Assembly: GCA_019634365.1 (NCBI GenBank)
Contig: JAHQVM010000136.1
Coordinates: 1 to 49,823, forward strand
Source of the DNA: Flavobacteriaceae bacterium
Lineage (GTDB): Bacteria; Bacteroidota; Bacteroidia; Flavobacteriales; Flavobacteriaceae
Length of the DNA: 49,823 bases
Reading direction: 5' to 3'
A program made the translations under genes and the position numbers. The notes below the pieces were generated by a model that searched no databases, had not been told where the DNA came from, and saw only the letters and a list, made by a program, of their open reading frames with translations. This document shows, piece after piece, positions 1 through 8,914 of the stretch; the first letter of the stretch is position 1; every line of letters starts with the position of its first letter.

Positions 1-1314
1 GAATCCTGCCAATTCGTATGAACCATAGATAGCCGCAGCAAATAATATTACAGAAAGGAAGGTAGATTTCATACCAACTGCCAAACCAGCAATGATGTTG
101 GTCGCAGCTCCTGTAGAGGAGTTCTGAACAATGTCCAAAACAGGTTTCTTACCTAAACTTGTATAATAAGCGGTTACCATTGAGATGAACGCTCCCACTG
201 CCAATCCAATACATGCTGCGAAGAACACATTCATTGAGGCAACCTCTCTAGCTCCTTCACCAAAGAAATTCATGGTCATGGTTTCTGGCAACATCCAATC
301 GATCAAGAAGTAACTTGCGATCAATGTAAGAACAATAGCCGTCCAGTTACCCATATCCAATGCTTTTTGCACTTGAGATTCCTTTGCATCGTTATTGGAA
401 ATCTTTACCAAAAAGGTTCCAAGTATAGAAGCTAAAATCCCAACACCTGCAATCACTACTGGCAATAAGATAGGCCCCATATTGTTAAATGCGTCTGTAA
501 ACTGAGAAGTGGTAGACATATCACGGATGACATAGTTTCCAAGTACCATTGCAGCCAATACCGTGGCTACGTATGAACCGAACAAGTCGGCCCCCATTCC
601 TGCTACATCTCCTACATTATCACCTACATTATCGGCAATGGTCGCTGGGTTTCTTGGATCATCTTCTGGAATTCCTGCCTCAACTTTTCCTACCAAGTCA
701 GCCCCTACATCGGCCGCTTTGGTGTAGATTCCACCTCCCACACGGGCAAATAATGCAATACTTTCTGCCCCCAATGAGAATCCGGCAAGTGCTTCAAGCA
801 CTACCGTCATATTGTTATAAAAACTTCCTTCATTGCCCATAAACTGGCCTACGAAGAATAGGAAGAACAAACTTAATCCCAATACTGCCAATCCGGCAAC
901 ACCAAGACCCATTACGGTACCTCCACCGAAAGAAACCTTTAGGGCTTGCGGCAGACTGGTTTTAGCAGCTTCGGCCGTTCTCGCATTTGCTTCGGTCGCA
1001 ATTCGCATCCCAATATTTCCCGCCAAGGCAGAAAAGACAGCTCCAAATATGAAGGCGGGTACGATCATCCAGCTAGTGGACTCTACCATAGTAGAAACGA
1101 CGTACAACAATACGGCGGCGATCACAGAAAAAATTAAAAGCAAACGGTACTCTGCATTCAAGAAGGCAAGTGCTCCTTCTTTAATGGCTTTGGAAATACC
1201 TTGCATTTTTTCATTTCCAGGTGCCTGTTTCTTCACCCAGCTCATCTTTACAAGCATGAACAATAGTCCCAGGACTGAAAGTGCGATTGGTACGTAAATA
1301 ATGTTTTGTTCCAT
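1..1314 (-). CDS. hppA: Membrane-bound ion-translocating pyrophosphatase (partial, N-terminal 438 residues)
   Basis: This enzyme hydrolyses pyrophosphate and pumps H+ and/or Na+ across the inner membrane. The reading frame is open to the window edge, so the C-terminal part is missing. It starts at an ATG (MEQNIIYVPIALS) with a first membrane segment at about residues 5-25, followed by several more hydrophobic helices. The family's substrate and Mg-binding region is visible at about residues 190-235: GGGIYTKAADVGADLVGKVE, then EDDPRNPATIADNVGDNVGD with the conserved Asp residues. The GNTT(A/K) segment that separates K+-dependent from K+-independent enzymes lies off the window, so the subtype cannot be called. 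The gene follows ppa on the same strand but a terminator hairpin separates them, and it has its own promoter-like site. Confidence 0.95.
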   Translation of the reverse strand, partial: MEQNIIYVPIALSVLGLLFMLVKMSWVKKQAPGNEKMQGISKAIKEGALAFLNAEYRLLLIFSVIAAVLLYVVSTMVESTSWMIVPAFIFGAVFSALAGNIGMRIATEANARTAEAAKTSLPQALKVSFGGGTVMGLGVAGLAVLGLSLFFLFFVGQFMGNEGSFYNNMTVVLEALAGFSLGAESIALFARVGGGIYTKAADVGADLVGKVEAGIPEDDPRNPATIADNVGDNVGDVAGMGADLFGSYVATVLAAMVLGNYVIRDMSTTSQFTDAFNNMGPILLPVVIAGVGILASILGTFLVKISNNDAKESQVQKALDMGNWTAIVLTLIASYFLIDWMLPETMTMNFFGEGAREVASMNVFFAACIGLAVGAFISMVTAYYTSLGKKPVLDIVQNSSTGAATNIIAGLAVGMKSTFLSVILFAAAIYGSYELAGF

Positions 1315-1356
1315 TATAAGTTATTTAGTTATCAGATCTATTTGAATTTAGCGGGG

Positions 1357-1387
1357 CAAAAGTATGAAAATAGCGCAAAACAAAAAA
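1357..1387 (-). promoter_or_regulatory. Bacteroidota-type promoter for hppA
   Basis: On the minus strand TACTTTTG at 1364-1357 matches the Bacteroidota -7 box TAnnTTTG exactly. A T-run (TTT) lies 20 bases upstream where the -33 TTG is expected. The leader to the hppA ATG would be about 35-40 nt. The T-run is also part of the ppa terminator stem, so terminator and promoter overlap. Confidence 0.45.
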
Positions 1388-1412
1388 GCAATAACCCTTA
1401 GGTTATTGCTTT
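1385..1412 (-). terminator. Rho-independent terminator of ppa
   Basis: A perfect 12-bp stem (AAAGCAATAACC with GGTTATTGCTTT) closes a 4-nt loop. On the minus strand it is followed by a U-rich stretch. It sits 22 bp past the ppa stop. Confidence 0.8.
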
Positions 1413-1434
1413 ACAAAGTTTTACTTCTGGAGCA

Positions 1435-1962
1435 TTATCGAATACTTACATCGGTAACGGGAACATTACTTGCTCTAAAACGGTCGATACACTTCGCCAC
1501 AATTTCTTTGGCTTTATTTACATCGCCCCAGCCACCTACATCTACCTTCTTCTCTTCCAAGTCTTTATACACCTGAAAGAAATGCTCGATCTCCTTGATA
1601 AGATGGGGATTCAATTCGGAAAGATCCTTAACGCGACTTGCAATGGGGTCACTAACGGGAACACAGATCACTTTTTCGTCCGGCCCTTTTTCATCGGTCA
1701 TGTGAAAAACACCAATGGGCGCCACTTCGATCACACAACCCGGGAATGTAGGTTCTGTAACCAATACCAATACATCCAGTGGATCTCCATCCAATGCAAG
1801 GGTTTCTGGCACGAAACCATAGTCGGCTGGATACATCATGGAAGAAAATATCATACGGTCGTAACGGATTTTCTTCAGTTTAAAGTCGTATTCGTATTTA
1901 TTTCGGCTTCCTTTCGGAATCTCTATCAATACATCGAAAGTGGTCACTTGATCTGCTGTCAT
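1435..1962 (-). CDS. ppa: Inorganic pyrophosphatase (soluble, family I)
   Basis: The cytoplasmic enzyme splits pyrophosphate released by biosynthesis into two phosphates and needs Mg2+. Visible motifs are IPKGSRNKYEYD, then YPADYGFVPETLALDGDPLDVLVL, which holds the catalytic D-G-D-P-L-D cluster, and GPDEKVICVPVSDP. The length of 175 residues is normal for the family. The ATG at 1962 (MTADQVTTFDV) is preferred over an in-frame TTG four codons upstream, because relatives begin at about this point. The gene has a terminator on each side and is probably transcribed alone. It lies next to the membrane pyrophosphatase gene, so two different pyrophosphatases are encoded side by side. Confidence 0.96.
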   Translation of the reverse strand: MTADQVTTFDVLIEIPKGSRNKYEYDFKLKKIRYDRMIFSSMMYPADYGFVPETLALDGDPLDVLVLVTEPTFPGCVIEVAPIGVFHMTDEKGPDEKVICVPVSDPIASRVKDLSELNPHLIKEIEHFFQVYKDLEEKKVDVGGWGDVNKAKEIVAKCIDRFRASNVPVTDVSIR

Positions 1963-1986
1963 ATATCTTTTCAATTATAAATTCAA

Positions 1987-2013
1987 TAAAAAAACACCCC
2001 TAAAAATGGGGTG
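1987..2013 (-). terminator. Terminator of the T9SS protein gene, inside the ppa leader
   Basis: The stem CACCCC/GGGGTG with an A-rich loop is followed on the minus strand by seven U residues. It lies about 90 bp past the stop of the gene at 2104. It is directly downstream of a -7 box for ppa, so ppa transcripts from that box would begin at or in this hairpin. Confidence 0.65.
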
Positions 2014-2021
2014 CAAAAATA
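2014..2021 (-). promoter_or_regulatory. Candidate -7 box for ppa
   Basis: TATTTTTG on the minus strand matches TAnnTTTG exactly, about 50 bp before the ppa ATG. I could not place a matching -33 TTG at the usual spacing, so this is a half-site call. Confidence 0.35.
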
Positions 2022-2103
2022 CGAAATTAGGATGGTTTAATACGCCTAATTCAACTTTATTAAACTGTTAAACTACATTTCAAAATCATTGAAAATCAAA
2101 ATG

Positions 2104-3261
2104 TTATTCTACAGCAATTCGAAAAATAGCTTTTTCACCCTCTTTTTGAACTTCAACGAAGTACATTCCGCTTGATAAAGAAGTGATGTCAATAGTTGTT
2201 GAGACGGGCTGCAAAATTTCCAATACCCTTTGTCCGATCACATTGATGAAAACCAAAGAATCGACTTCGGAAGAAAGATTCAATTGTGTACTTGCAGGAT
2301 TGGGCGCTATTACAAAGTTCAGGAAAGCTGTATCATCCACCGACAATACAGGTGGATTCTGAATCGCTGCCCACGCCATTTGCGTGCCGGTAACGGCCGG
2401 AATAAGATCACCGATCAACGTCGTCGCTCCAGTAGTTAAATCTACTGTACGAACTTCCCCTTCGAAAACCCCGGCATTATAACACACCATATACATGATT
2501 CCAGAAGCGTCGTCCCATTCCAAATCCTGACCAAAATTAGCATCAAAACCTACGGGACCCAAAACAGTCGCCGCGCCCGTAGACGTATTTATACTATAAA
2601 AATTGTCGTCTACAACATCATAACCATACATTTCACCAGTACTGGTAATCGCAATTGAAATTGCACCCAGCATTCCAGTGTCACCCACTAACGTATAGCT
2701 CATACTACCTACATCTATGGTAGAAAGACTCGAGGTACTGCTGAAATCAGATGAAATTCCATACAAAATTCCTGTTGCGGGATCGAACTCCAGTCCATTC
2801 CAATCCTGTCCCGGTGGCGGGGAAATGGTCCCCATAGAGGTATACGTTCCTGTTGTAATGTCTATGCTATAAAACTCGCCTGTTGACAAGGTGAGTACAT
2901 ATCCCATGGTCAAGTTACTTGGGTCAATGTCCCCGGAGGATTCGAAATCCGATGTAGACAAAGAAGGTCCAATGGTATTGAATGTTGTGAGATCCGAAGG
3001 ATCGAAGTTCCCAAATTCTGAGTTACTATTTTGTGCCCCATGGATAAGGGTTCCTCCTCCAAGTACATTGGTTTCGGAAGTATTGGTTTTTAAATACTCC
3101 CTTAAAACGGATTGCTCTTCTTGCGTGAAATAATGGGAAGGAGACTTTCCATTAGGCTCAAGATTGGCATATCGGTTTAAGAGATCATCGGAAATAGATT
3201 GGGCATTCACGAAAACACAACCCAGTACAAACAGGGCTGCAAAAAATAGAGGTCGTTTCAT
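2104..3261 (-). CDS. Secreted protein with T9SS type A sorting domain
   Basis: This 385-residue protein has a clear Sec signal (MKRPLFFAALFVLGCVFVNAQ). A C-terminal domain starting near residue 310 carries the marks of type IX secretion sorting: FVIAPNPAS, then INVIGQRVLE, SSGMYFVEV and a basic end. The middle (about 110-300) is built of repeated strands such as GEFYSIDITTGTYTSMG, GEMYGYDVVDDNFYSIN and GEVRTVDLTTGATTLIG. They resemble a beta-propeller of the DUF4394 kind, although that family call is tentative. It should be carried across the outer membrane and released or anchored at the surface. The function is unknown. It is a single gene with its own terminator. Confidence 0.85.
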   Translation of the reverse strand: MKRPLFFAALFVLGCVFVNAQSISDDLLNRYANLEPNGKSPSHYFTQEEQSVLREYLKTNTSETNVLGGGTLIHGAQNSNSEFGNFDPSDLTTFNTIGPSLSTSDFESSGDIDPSNLTMGYVLTLSTGEFYSIDITTGTYTSMGTISPPPGQDWNGLEFDPATGILYGISSDFSSTSSLSTIDVGSMSYTLVGDTGMLGAISIAITSTGEMYGYDVVDDNFYSINTSTGAATVLGPVGFDANFGQDLEWDDASGIMYMVCYNAGVFEGEVRTVDLTTGATTLIGDLIPAVTGTQMAWAAIQNPPVLSVDDTAFLNFVIAPNPASTQLNLSSEVDSLVFINVIGQRVLEILQPVSTTIDITSLSSGMYFVEVQKEGEKAIFRIAVE

Positions 3262-3323
3262 ATCTTACTGATTTTTAGTTACATAAATGTATCGAAAAAA
3301 CCGTAAAATGTGAGCATAAAAAG

Positions 3324-5837
3324 TTAAAAAGAAAATCCGAAGGCACCAGTAACCCCAAATTTTCGGGCACCTGGGTTGTCTAAATAATTCCCCCTAAAGT
3401 TGAAATCGATACGGAAAATCCTGAAGATATTGCCCACCCCAACACTCCATTCCCAATAGACCTCATCGGAAGGAGCCAAGACACTGGGAAGCAAAGGGCG
3501 GCCGTCTGCAATGGATTCGAAAGCAGGGCGGCTTAGATCGATATTGTCCTGAGAAAGCTCTCCATACACGGCACGGAAACCAATGATTTCACGGAGATTC
3601 AGTTTGCGCAATAAAGGCACTCTAGAGAAAATACGCCCCCCAAAATTATGCTGCATATGAAAAGAAGCATAGGTATCGCTCACAAACTCGTAAAAGTCCA
3701 GATTGGTAAAGGTGTTATAAATGCTGAAGAGGGTCTGATTTCCGGGAATGGGGCTTAACAAACTCAAGGGAACTGGATCGAAGGTTTTCCCCAATTCTAC
3801 GGTCGTGTACATCCTCCCTAACCCACCAATGTTCCATGGTTGTGTGTATAAGGCCTGCAATCTAGAATATTCGAAATCGCCTCCTAAGATGCCTTTCAAG
3901 CCATAGCTGTATCCCAAATACATACTGGCAAAGTCGCCATCATTTATGATGGTCCTTTCTACACCATAACCCGATGTTTTCCGCTTGGGCGTATAGAAGA
4001 AACCGAGCTCTACTTCGGGCTGTTGTACCTCATTCTGAAGGTTCCCATCGCTATCGAAGTAGTCCAATTTAAAAGTTTCTGTAGCCGACTGAAGGGTTCT
4101 GTAAGATCCCGTAATACGAACATTGAAATTCTTGGCAGGCTCTAACGAAAATCCTACCGTACTTAGGTTGATCCGTGTAAGCCGATCATTGGCTCCAACC
4201 GATATAAGGGACGAGGAAGCCAAATTCCTTCCCAAAACATCATTGCTCACCGTTAAACTAGCTCCGGTCTGTTCTACATCTTTTCTATTCCCCGCAAAAA
4301 CCGTAAGCCTCGATTTTCGATCCAATAGCCATTTTCCGGATATTCCATATTTAAAACGCTCATCCTTGAATCCATAGGCACCAAAAACCTCGAATCGCCA
4401 AGGATCATTCTGTCCAAAATAGGTCCGTCCACCCAGACGGATTCGCAAACCTTCGGCTTCATTAAAACCAAAGACGGAAAAGACGGGACCAAAGTCCAAG
4501 TTACCCACTTGGTAATATCCACTCGCTAAGGTAGCTCCAATATTGTAGAGAGACTTAAAACGTGGCACGGTTTTAAGTGTGTCCAACATCTTGTAAATAC
4601 CCACCTCATCTTTGTTCAACTCCTCCATTCTATTGGACTCCCAAAACTCATCGGATCGATTGTAGATTTCTTCCCGGTACGGATCTACCTGTTGCCCATA
4701 AAATGCCTTCGGTTTTTCCTCATCGAAGGTGTAATTATCGTATAAGGTAGTGCGCTTTCCATAGATCCCCTGTGCTTTTTCTTTTTTCCGAAGTGAGAAG
4801 TCACTCAGAAAATAATCCCTTGTAATTAGGAATATGGAATCGTTCAAGACATCGAATTCCTGCTCAATATAAACTTCTCGTACCCAGTTAAGGTTGGCAC
4901 TCTTTGAGGCTTGGAGATTGATTTCCTTGATCGCCCAGGTGGTGTCATTTACCCAGAAATCCCCTTTAAAGGTAAGTTCGTTCTTTCTCCTTGGGTAATA
5001 GACAATATTATAGCACCATTTATTATCGCGGTACGCACTATCCAACAATACATAGTTATAGACATCGATCCCTGTTCGGGATAATGGACTGGTGAAGGCC
5101 TTGTCGAAAAACTTCAGATAGTTATCATAGACATTGTACTCCTTATAAAGGTCTTTTACAAAAGCGATAAGGGTTTGGTTATTCTCGAAACCCGAGTTTT
5201 TATTTCCTTTTAGGATTTCCTTTTCCTCATTTAGAAGATTGTCTCCGTAGACTTCAGAAATAGCTTCGTTTATAAATATAGGTAGATAGGAGTTCCCAGT
5301 GATATTTGAGGTGTCGATCTGTTCCCAAACAAATTCCATCCCTCTAAATAATTTACTTTTAATGAGGGATGAATCGATGGTATTAAGGTCAAATTCTAGC
5401 TTTTCGTACTTGTCGTAATGATACTGTTTGAATTTCTTGACCCCGTTCTCCCTTCGATTTTCCCAAATCTTTCTTAGAATGGTGATGGCGGGATTGTCTT
5501 TCTTGGAAGTCTTTCCACTAAAAACGACTACTTCGTCCAACTCTGCAGCTTGCTCCTTCAAGACGATTTCCATCTTATAGGTCGTCCTTTTTTCTAAAGG
5601 AACCACTTTCAATTCATATCCTACAAAGGATACCCATAGCGCATCATGAAATTCTTCGCTCTCCAAATAGAAGCGACCATTCTCATTGGTAATAGTGCCT
5701 TCGTTCGAATCTTTAAAAATAACGTTGGCAAATGCGACAGGCTCGCCATACTCGTCCTTCACTTCTCCGCTCACCTTGGTTTGTGAGAATACTATGGTAG
5801 TAAAAAGTAGGGAAAAGAAGAGTAGTGTTTGCCTCAT
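3324..5837 (-). CDS. DUF5686 outer-membrane protein with carboxypeptidase-regulatory-like N-terminal domain
   Basis: The protein has 837 residues. A signal peptide (MRQTLLFFSLLFTTIVFS) is followed by a beta-sandwich of the CarboxypepD_reg-like type at about residues 20-105 (GEVKDEYGEPVAFANVIF, NGRFYLES, VSFVGYE). This fold is also found at the N-terminus of SusC-type TonB receptors. The rest matches the Bacteroidota DUF5686 layout: a conserved central part (KFKQYHYDKYEK, YYPRRKNELTFKGDFWVND) and a C-terminal half rich in alternating aromatic strands, ending in ..GAFGFSF. That end looks like an outer-membrane barrel with a terminal aromatic residue. The substrate or partner is unknown. No SusD gene is adjacent, so this is not a polysaccharide-utilisation pair. 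Confidence 0.85.
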   Translation of the reverse strand: MRQTLLFFSLLFTTIVFSQTKVSGEVKDEYGEPVAFANVIFKDSNEGTITNENGRFYLESEEFHDALWVSFVGYELKVVPLEKRTTYKMEIVLKEQAAELDEVVVFSGKTSKKDNPAITILRKIWENRRENGVKKFKQYHYDKYEKLEFDLNTIDSSLIKSKLFRGMEFVWEQIDTSNITGNSYLPIFINEAISEVYGDNLLNEEKEILKGNKNSGFENNQTLIAFVKDLYKEYNVYDNYLKFFDKAFTSPLSRTGIDVYNYVLLDSAYRDNKWCYNIVYYPRRKNELTFKGDFWVNDTTWAIKEINLQASKSANLNWVREVYIEQEFDVLNDSIFLITRDYFLSDFSLRKKEKAQGIYGKRTTLYDNYTFDEEKPKAFYGQQVDPYREEIYNRSDEFWESNRMEELNKDEVGIYKMLDTLKTVPRFKSLYNIGATLASGYYQVGNLDFGPVFSVFGFNEAEGLRIRLGGRTYFGQNDPWRFEVFGAYGFKDERFKYGISGKWLLDRKSRLTVFAGNRKDVEQTGASLTVSNDVLGRNLASSSLISVGANDRLTRINLSTVGFSLEPAKNFNVRITGSYRTLQSATETFKLDYFDSDGNLQNEVQQPEVELGFFYTPKRKTSGYGVERTIINDGDFASMYLGYSYGLKGILGGDFEYSRLQALYTQPWNIGGLGRMYTTVELGKTFDPVPLSLLSPIPGNQTLFSIYNTFTNLDFYEFVSDTYASFHMQHNFGGRIFSRVPLLRKLNLREIIGFRAVYGELSQDNIDLSRPAFESIADGRPLLPSVLAPSDEVYWEWSVGVGNIFRIFRIDFNFRGNYLDNPGARKFGVTGAFGFSF

Positions 5838-5894
5838 AGCAAGTCTAAAGGTGACAGATTTGGAAACGGAAATATCCTAAAAAAAGTGTACTTA

Positions 5895-6872
5895 TTACTT
5901 ATATAACACTTTTTTAACAGCCTTTACCACATCGTTACTGTTAGGCAACCATTCCGCCAATAAAGCGGGCGAATACGGCGCAGGTGTGTCTGCTGTATTG
6001 ATCTTTTCGATCGGGGCATCCAAGTAATCGAAGGCCTGATTTTGTACTTGATACGTAATCTCTGTAGCAACATTACCGAAAGGCCAAGCTTCCTCTAAAA
6101 TCACCAAGCGATTGGTCTTCTTTACAGAGTCCAGGATGGCTTTATGGTCCATAGGGCGTACTGTGCGCAAATCGATGATTTCACATTCAATGCCCTCCTT
6201 GGCCAACTCATCTGCTGCTTTATACGCTTCCTTAATAATTTTACCGAAAGACACGATGGTAACATCCTTACCCTCGCGCTTGATCTCTGCCACACCAATG
6301 GGTATAAGATATTCGCCTTCTGGCACTTCCCCTTTATCCCCATACATTTGCTCACTTTCCATAAAGATTACAGGATCGTCGTCGCGAATGGCGCTTTTCA
6401 ACAAGCCCTTAGCATCGGCCGGATTGCTAGGCACCACTACTTTTAATCCCGGACAGTTGGCATACCAGCTTTCGAAAGCTTGGGAGTGCGTAGCTGCCAA
6501 TTGACCTGCAGAGGCTGTGGGCCCGCGGAAAACGATGGGACAATTAAACTGACCACCGCTCATCTGTCGGATTTTTGCAGCGTTATTGATAATCTGGTCG
6601 ATACCTACCAAAGAGAAGTTGAACGTCATAAATTCCACAATGGGGCGATTGCCGTTCATGGCAGATCCTGTAGCAATCCCTGCAAAGCCCAATTCGGATA
6701 TGGGAGTATCGATTACGCGTTTGGGACCAAACTCATCCAACATACCTTTACTGGCTTTGTAGGCTCCATTGTATTCGGCAACTTCTTCACCCATTAGGTA
6801 AATGGACTCATCTCTACGCATCTCTTCACTCATTGCCTCACAAACAGCTTCTCTAAATTGTATCGTTTTCAT
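5895..6872 (-). CDS. pdhB: Pyruvate dehydrogenase E1 component, beta subunit
   Basis: This is the beta half of the thiamine-diphosphate-dependent E1 enzyme, which decarboxylates pyruvate and loads acetyl groups onto the lipoyl arm of E2. The 325-residue length is typical. Transketolase-type landmarks are present: MGEEVAEYNGAYKASKGML near residue 27, the cofactor and subunit contact region FMTFNFSLVGIDQIINNAAK, and the C-terminal EEAWPFGNVATEI. The alpha subunit and E2 are not next to it, so the complex is encoded at split loci. An exact -7 box lies about 30 bp upstream of the ATG. Confidence 0.93.
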   Translation of the reverse strand: MKTIQFREAVCEAMSEEMRRDESIYLMGEEVAEYNGAYKASKGMLDEFGPKRVIDTPISELGFAGIATGSAMNGNRPIVEFMTFNFSLVGIDQIINNAAKIRQMSGGQFNCPIVFRGPTASAGQLAATHSQAFESWYANCPGLKVVVPSNPADAKGLLKSAIRDDDPVIFMESEQMYGDKGEVPEGEYLIPIGVAEIKREGKDVTIVSFGKIIKEAYKAADELAKEGIECEIIDLRTVRPMDHKAILDSVKKTNRLVILEEAWPFGNVATEITYQVQNQAFDYLDAPIEKINTADTPAPYSPALLAEWLPNSNDVVKAVKKVLYK

Positions 6873-6903
6873 AATATGTCTGAAATCTTGTTTTTAGGGA
6901 AAA

Positions 6904-6911
6904 CAAAAATA
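6904..6911 (-). promoter_or_regulatory. Candidate -7 box for pdhB
   Basis: TATTTTTG on the minus strand matches TAnnTTTG exactly, 31 nt before the pdhB ATG. The -33 region only offers weak matches (TTA or TTCG), so confidence is limited. Confidence 0.4.
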
Positions 6912-7027
6912 ACACTATTTCTTATTTCGAAGTAAATAAATTATGAAATGCGCACCCTGGAGTTACGCGAACGTTTTCGAAAGCCTAAGCAAGCTAATTC
7001 TCCTTCTTCGATTGTATCAAAAAAATA

Positions 7028-7041
7028 CTATGCGTGCATAG
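7028..7041. repeat. 14-bp palindrome upstream of etfB
   Basis: CTATGC-GT-GCATAG is a near-perfect dyad about 70 bp before the etfB ATG. It lies just upstream of a weak -7 box (TATCTTCG, 7062-7069), where a regulator could bind. No binding protein can be named. Confidence 0.35.
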
Positions 7042-7109
7042 GAAAATTCATATTATAGTTGTATCTTCGTCACCCGAAAAAATTCAATCAACATTACATA
7101 AAATCCGAT

Positions 7110-7850
7110 ATGAAAATATTAGTCTGTATTAGCCACGTACCGGACACCACATCCAAGATCAATTTCACTGACGGAGACACCAAATTCGACACCAATGGAG
7201 TACAATTTGTGATTAATCCCAATGATGAATTTGGACTTACCCGTGCCATGTGGTTCAAAGAAAAACAAGGGGCTAGCGTACATGTAGCCAATGTAGGAGG
7301 ACCCGAAACAGAACCTACCTTAAGAAAAGCTTTGGCCATTGGAGCCGATGAAGCCATCCGCGTGAATACAGTTGCTACCGATGGTTATTCTGTTGCCAAA
7401 CAACTTGCCCATGTGGTGAAAGAAGGAGGATACGATTTGGTGATTGGCGGAAGGGAATCCATCGATTATAATGGAGGAATGGTTCCCGGAATGATCGCCA
7501 AGCTTACCGGTGCCAACTTTGTAAACACCTGTATAGGTTTAGAAGTGGAAGGAAACAATGCGACTGCTGTGAGAGAAATCGACGGTGGAAAGGAAACTTT
7601 GAAGACTGCATTGCCCTTGATCATTGGAGGACAAAAAGGGTTGGTAGAGGAAAGTGATCTTCGTATTCCGAACATGCGTGGAATCATGCAGGCAAGAAGT
7701 AAACCACTTCATGTAAAGGAACCTATCGAAGCTGCTGCCGAAACTCAAACGGTTTCCTTCGAAAAGCCAGCACCCAAAGGTGCCGTTAAATTGGTCGACA
7801 ATGTAGACGACCTAGTTAATTTATTACACAACGAAGCTAAAGTGATCTAA
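7110..7850 (+). CDS. etfB: Electron transfer flavoprotein, beta subunit
   Basis: This is the small subunit of the ETF heterodimer. It accepts electrons from acyl-CoA dehydrogenases and passes them toward the quinone pool. The 246-residue sequence begins MKILVCISHVPDTTSKINF, the usual family start. An in-frame TTG 17 codons upstream is unlikely to be used. The AMP-binding alpha/beta fold shows as VNTVATDGYSVAKQLA, then VIGGRESIDYNGGMVPGMIA, where the G-x-D-Y-x-G motif is typical. It lies 3 bp before etfA, so the two are co-transcribed. Confidence 0.96.
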   Translation: MKILVCISHVPDTTSKINFTDGDTKFDTNGVQFVINPNDEFGLTRAMWFKEKQGASVHVANVGGPETEPTLRKALAIGADEAIRVNTVATDGYSVAKQLAHVVKEGGYDLVIGGRESIDYNGGMVPGMIAKLTGANFVNTCIGLEVEGNNATAVREIDGGKETLKTALPLIIGGQKGLVEESDLRIPNMRGIMQARSKPLHVKEPIEAAAETQTVSFEKPAPKGAVKLVDNVDDLVNLLHNEAKVI

Positions 7851-7853
7851 GAT

Positions 7854-8816
7854 ATGTCAGTAGTAGTATATGCCGAATCCGAAAACGGAAAATTCAAGAA
7901 AATAGCCCAGGAAGCAGTGTCTTATGCCAAAGGAATTGCCGACATGATGGGAACACAAGTAACCGCTGTTACTATTAATGCTGGAGACACTTCAGAATTA
8001 GGAAACTTTGGTGCTTCCAAGGTGTTGGAAGTTAGCAACGACAGTCTTGCTTCCTTCGATGCCGAAGGATATGCCGATGCTGTGGCACAAGCGGCCAAGA
8101 GCGAAGGTTCTGAGGTTGTAGTGCTCACTTCGAGCGCAAATGGAAAGTTTATGGCTCCTTTGGTAGCCGTTAACTTGGAAGCGGGTTACGTACCCAATGC
8201 CACAGAATTGCCATCTAGCACTGCACCCTTTAAAGTAAAGCATAGTGTTTATACCAACAAAGCTTTTTCACATACTGAAATCAATACTGGGGTTAAAGTA
8301 GTAGGCCTTGCAAAAAATGCTTTTGGTGTAAAAGAAAATGGAGGTGCAGCAACTTCTGAAAGTTTCGACCCTTCCATTTCCAAGGGGAATGTAGCCGTAG
8401 TATCTGTAGATAAAGCAACCGACAAGGTAACTATTGCCGATGCCGAAATTGTAGTTTCTGGAGGACGCGGACTTAAAGGGCCCGAAAACTGGGGATTGGT
8501 AGAAGATCTCGCAGAAACATTGGGTGCCGCCACCGCTTGTTCAAAACCTGTAAGCGATATGGGATGGAGACCTCACAGTGAGCACGTAGGGCAAACAGGA
8601 AAGCCAGTGGCCTCTACCTTGTATATTGCTATTGGAATTAGCGGAGCGATCCAGCACCTTGCGGGCATCAATTCCTCCAAGGTAAAAGTAGTTATCAACA
8701 ATGATCCAGAGGCACCTTTCTTTAAGGCTGCGGACTACGGAATCGTTGGAGACGCCTTTGAAGTGGTTCCACAACTCACCGAAAAATTAAAAGCCTTTAA
8801 AGCACAAAACGCATAA
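7854..8816 (+). CDS. etfA: Electron transfer flavoprotein, alpha subunit
   Basis: This is the FAD-carrying subunit of ETF, 320 residues. The C-terminal FAD domain (about 190-320) is well conserved: VSGGRGLKGPENWGLVEDLA, SKPVSDMGWRPHSEHVGQTG, then YIAIGISGAIQHLAGI and VINNDPEAPFF. The N-terminal half is the variable domain that packs on EtfB. It is translated right after etfB and ends at a strong terminator. Confidence 0.96.
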   Translation: MSVVVYAESENGKFKKIAQEAVSYAKGIADMMGTQVTAVTINAGDTSELGNFGASKVLEVSNDSLASFDAEGYADAVAQAAKSEGSEVVVLTSSANGKFMAPLVAVNLEAGYVPNATELPSSTAPFKVKHSVYTNKAFSHTEINTGVKVVGLAKNAFGVKENGGAATSESFDPSISKGNVAVVSVDKATDKVTIADAEIVVSGGRGLKGPENWGLVEDLAETLGAATACSKPVSDMGWRPHSEHVGQTGKPVASTLYIAIGISGAIQHLAGINSSKVKVVINNDPEAPFFKAADYGIVGDAFEVVPQLTEKLKAFKAQNA

Positions 8817-8844
8817 TTTTTTAGTATTTTGTGCCTTGAAAAAG

Positions 8845-8887
8845 GGCTGTTTAAATAGGTATACCCCTTGTTTAAACAGCCTTTTTT
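8845..8887 (+). terminator. Rho-independent terminator of etfBA
   Basis: An 11-bp perfect stem (GGCTGTTTAAA with TTTAAACAGCC) closes a 15-nt loop and is followed by six T residues. It starts 28 bp after the etfA stop. Confidence 0.9.
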
Positions 8888-8914
8888 AATACTACTAGCA
8901 ATCTAATTGAATGT

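Noticed and set aside
2104-3261. Part of a SusC/SusD polysaccharide locus together with the DUF5686 gene.
   Set aside because: There is no SusD, no TonB receptor plug and no glycoside hydrolase; the CarboxypepD_reg-like domain alone is not evidence for it.
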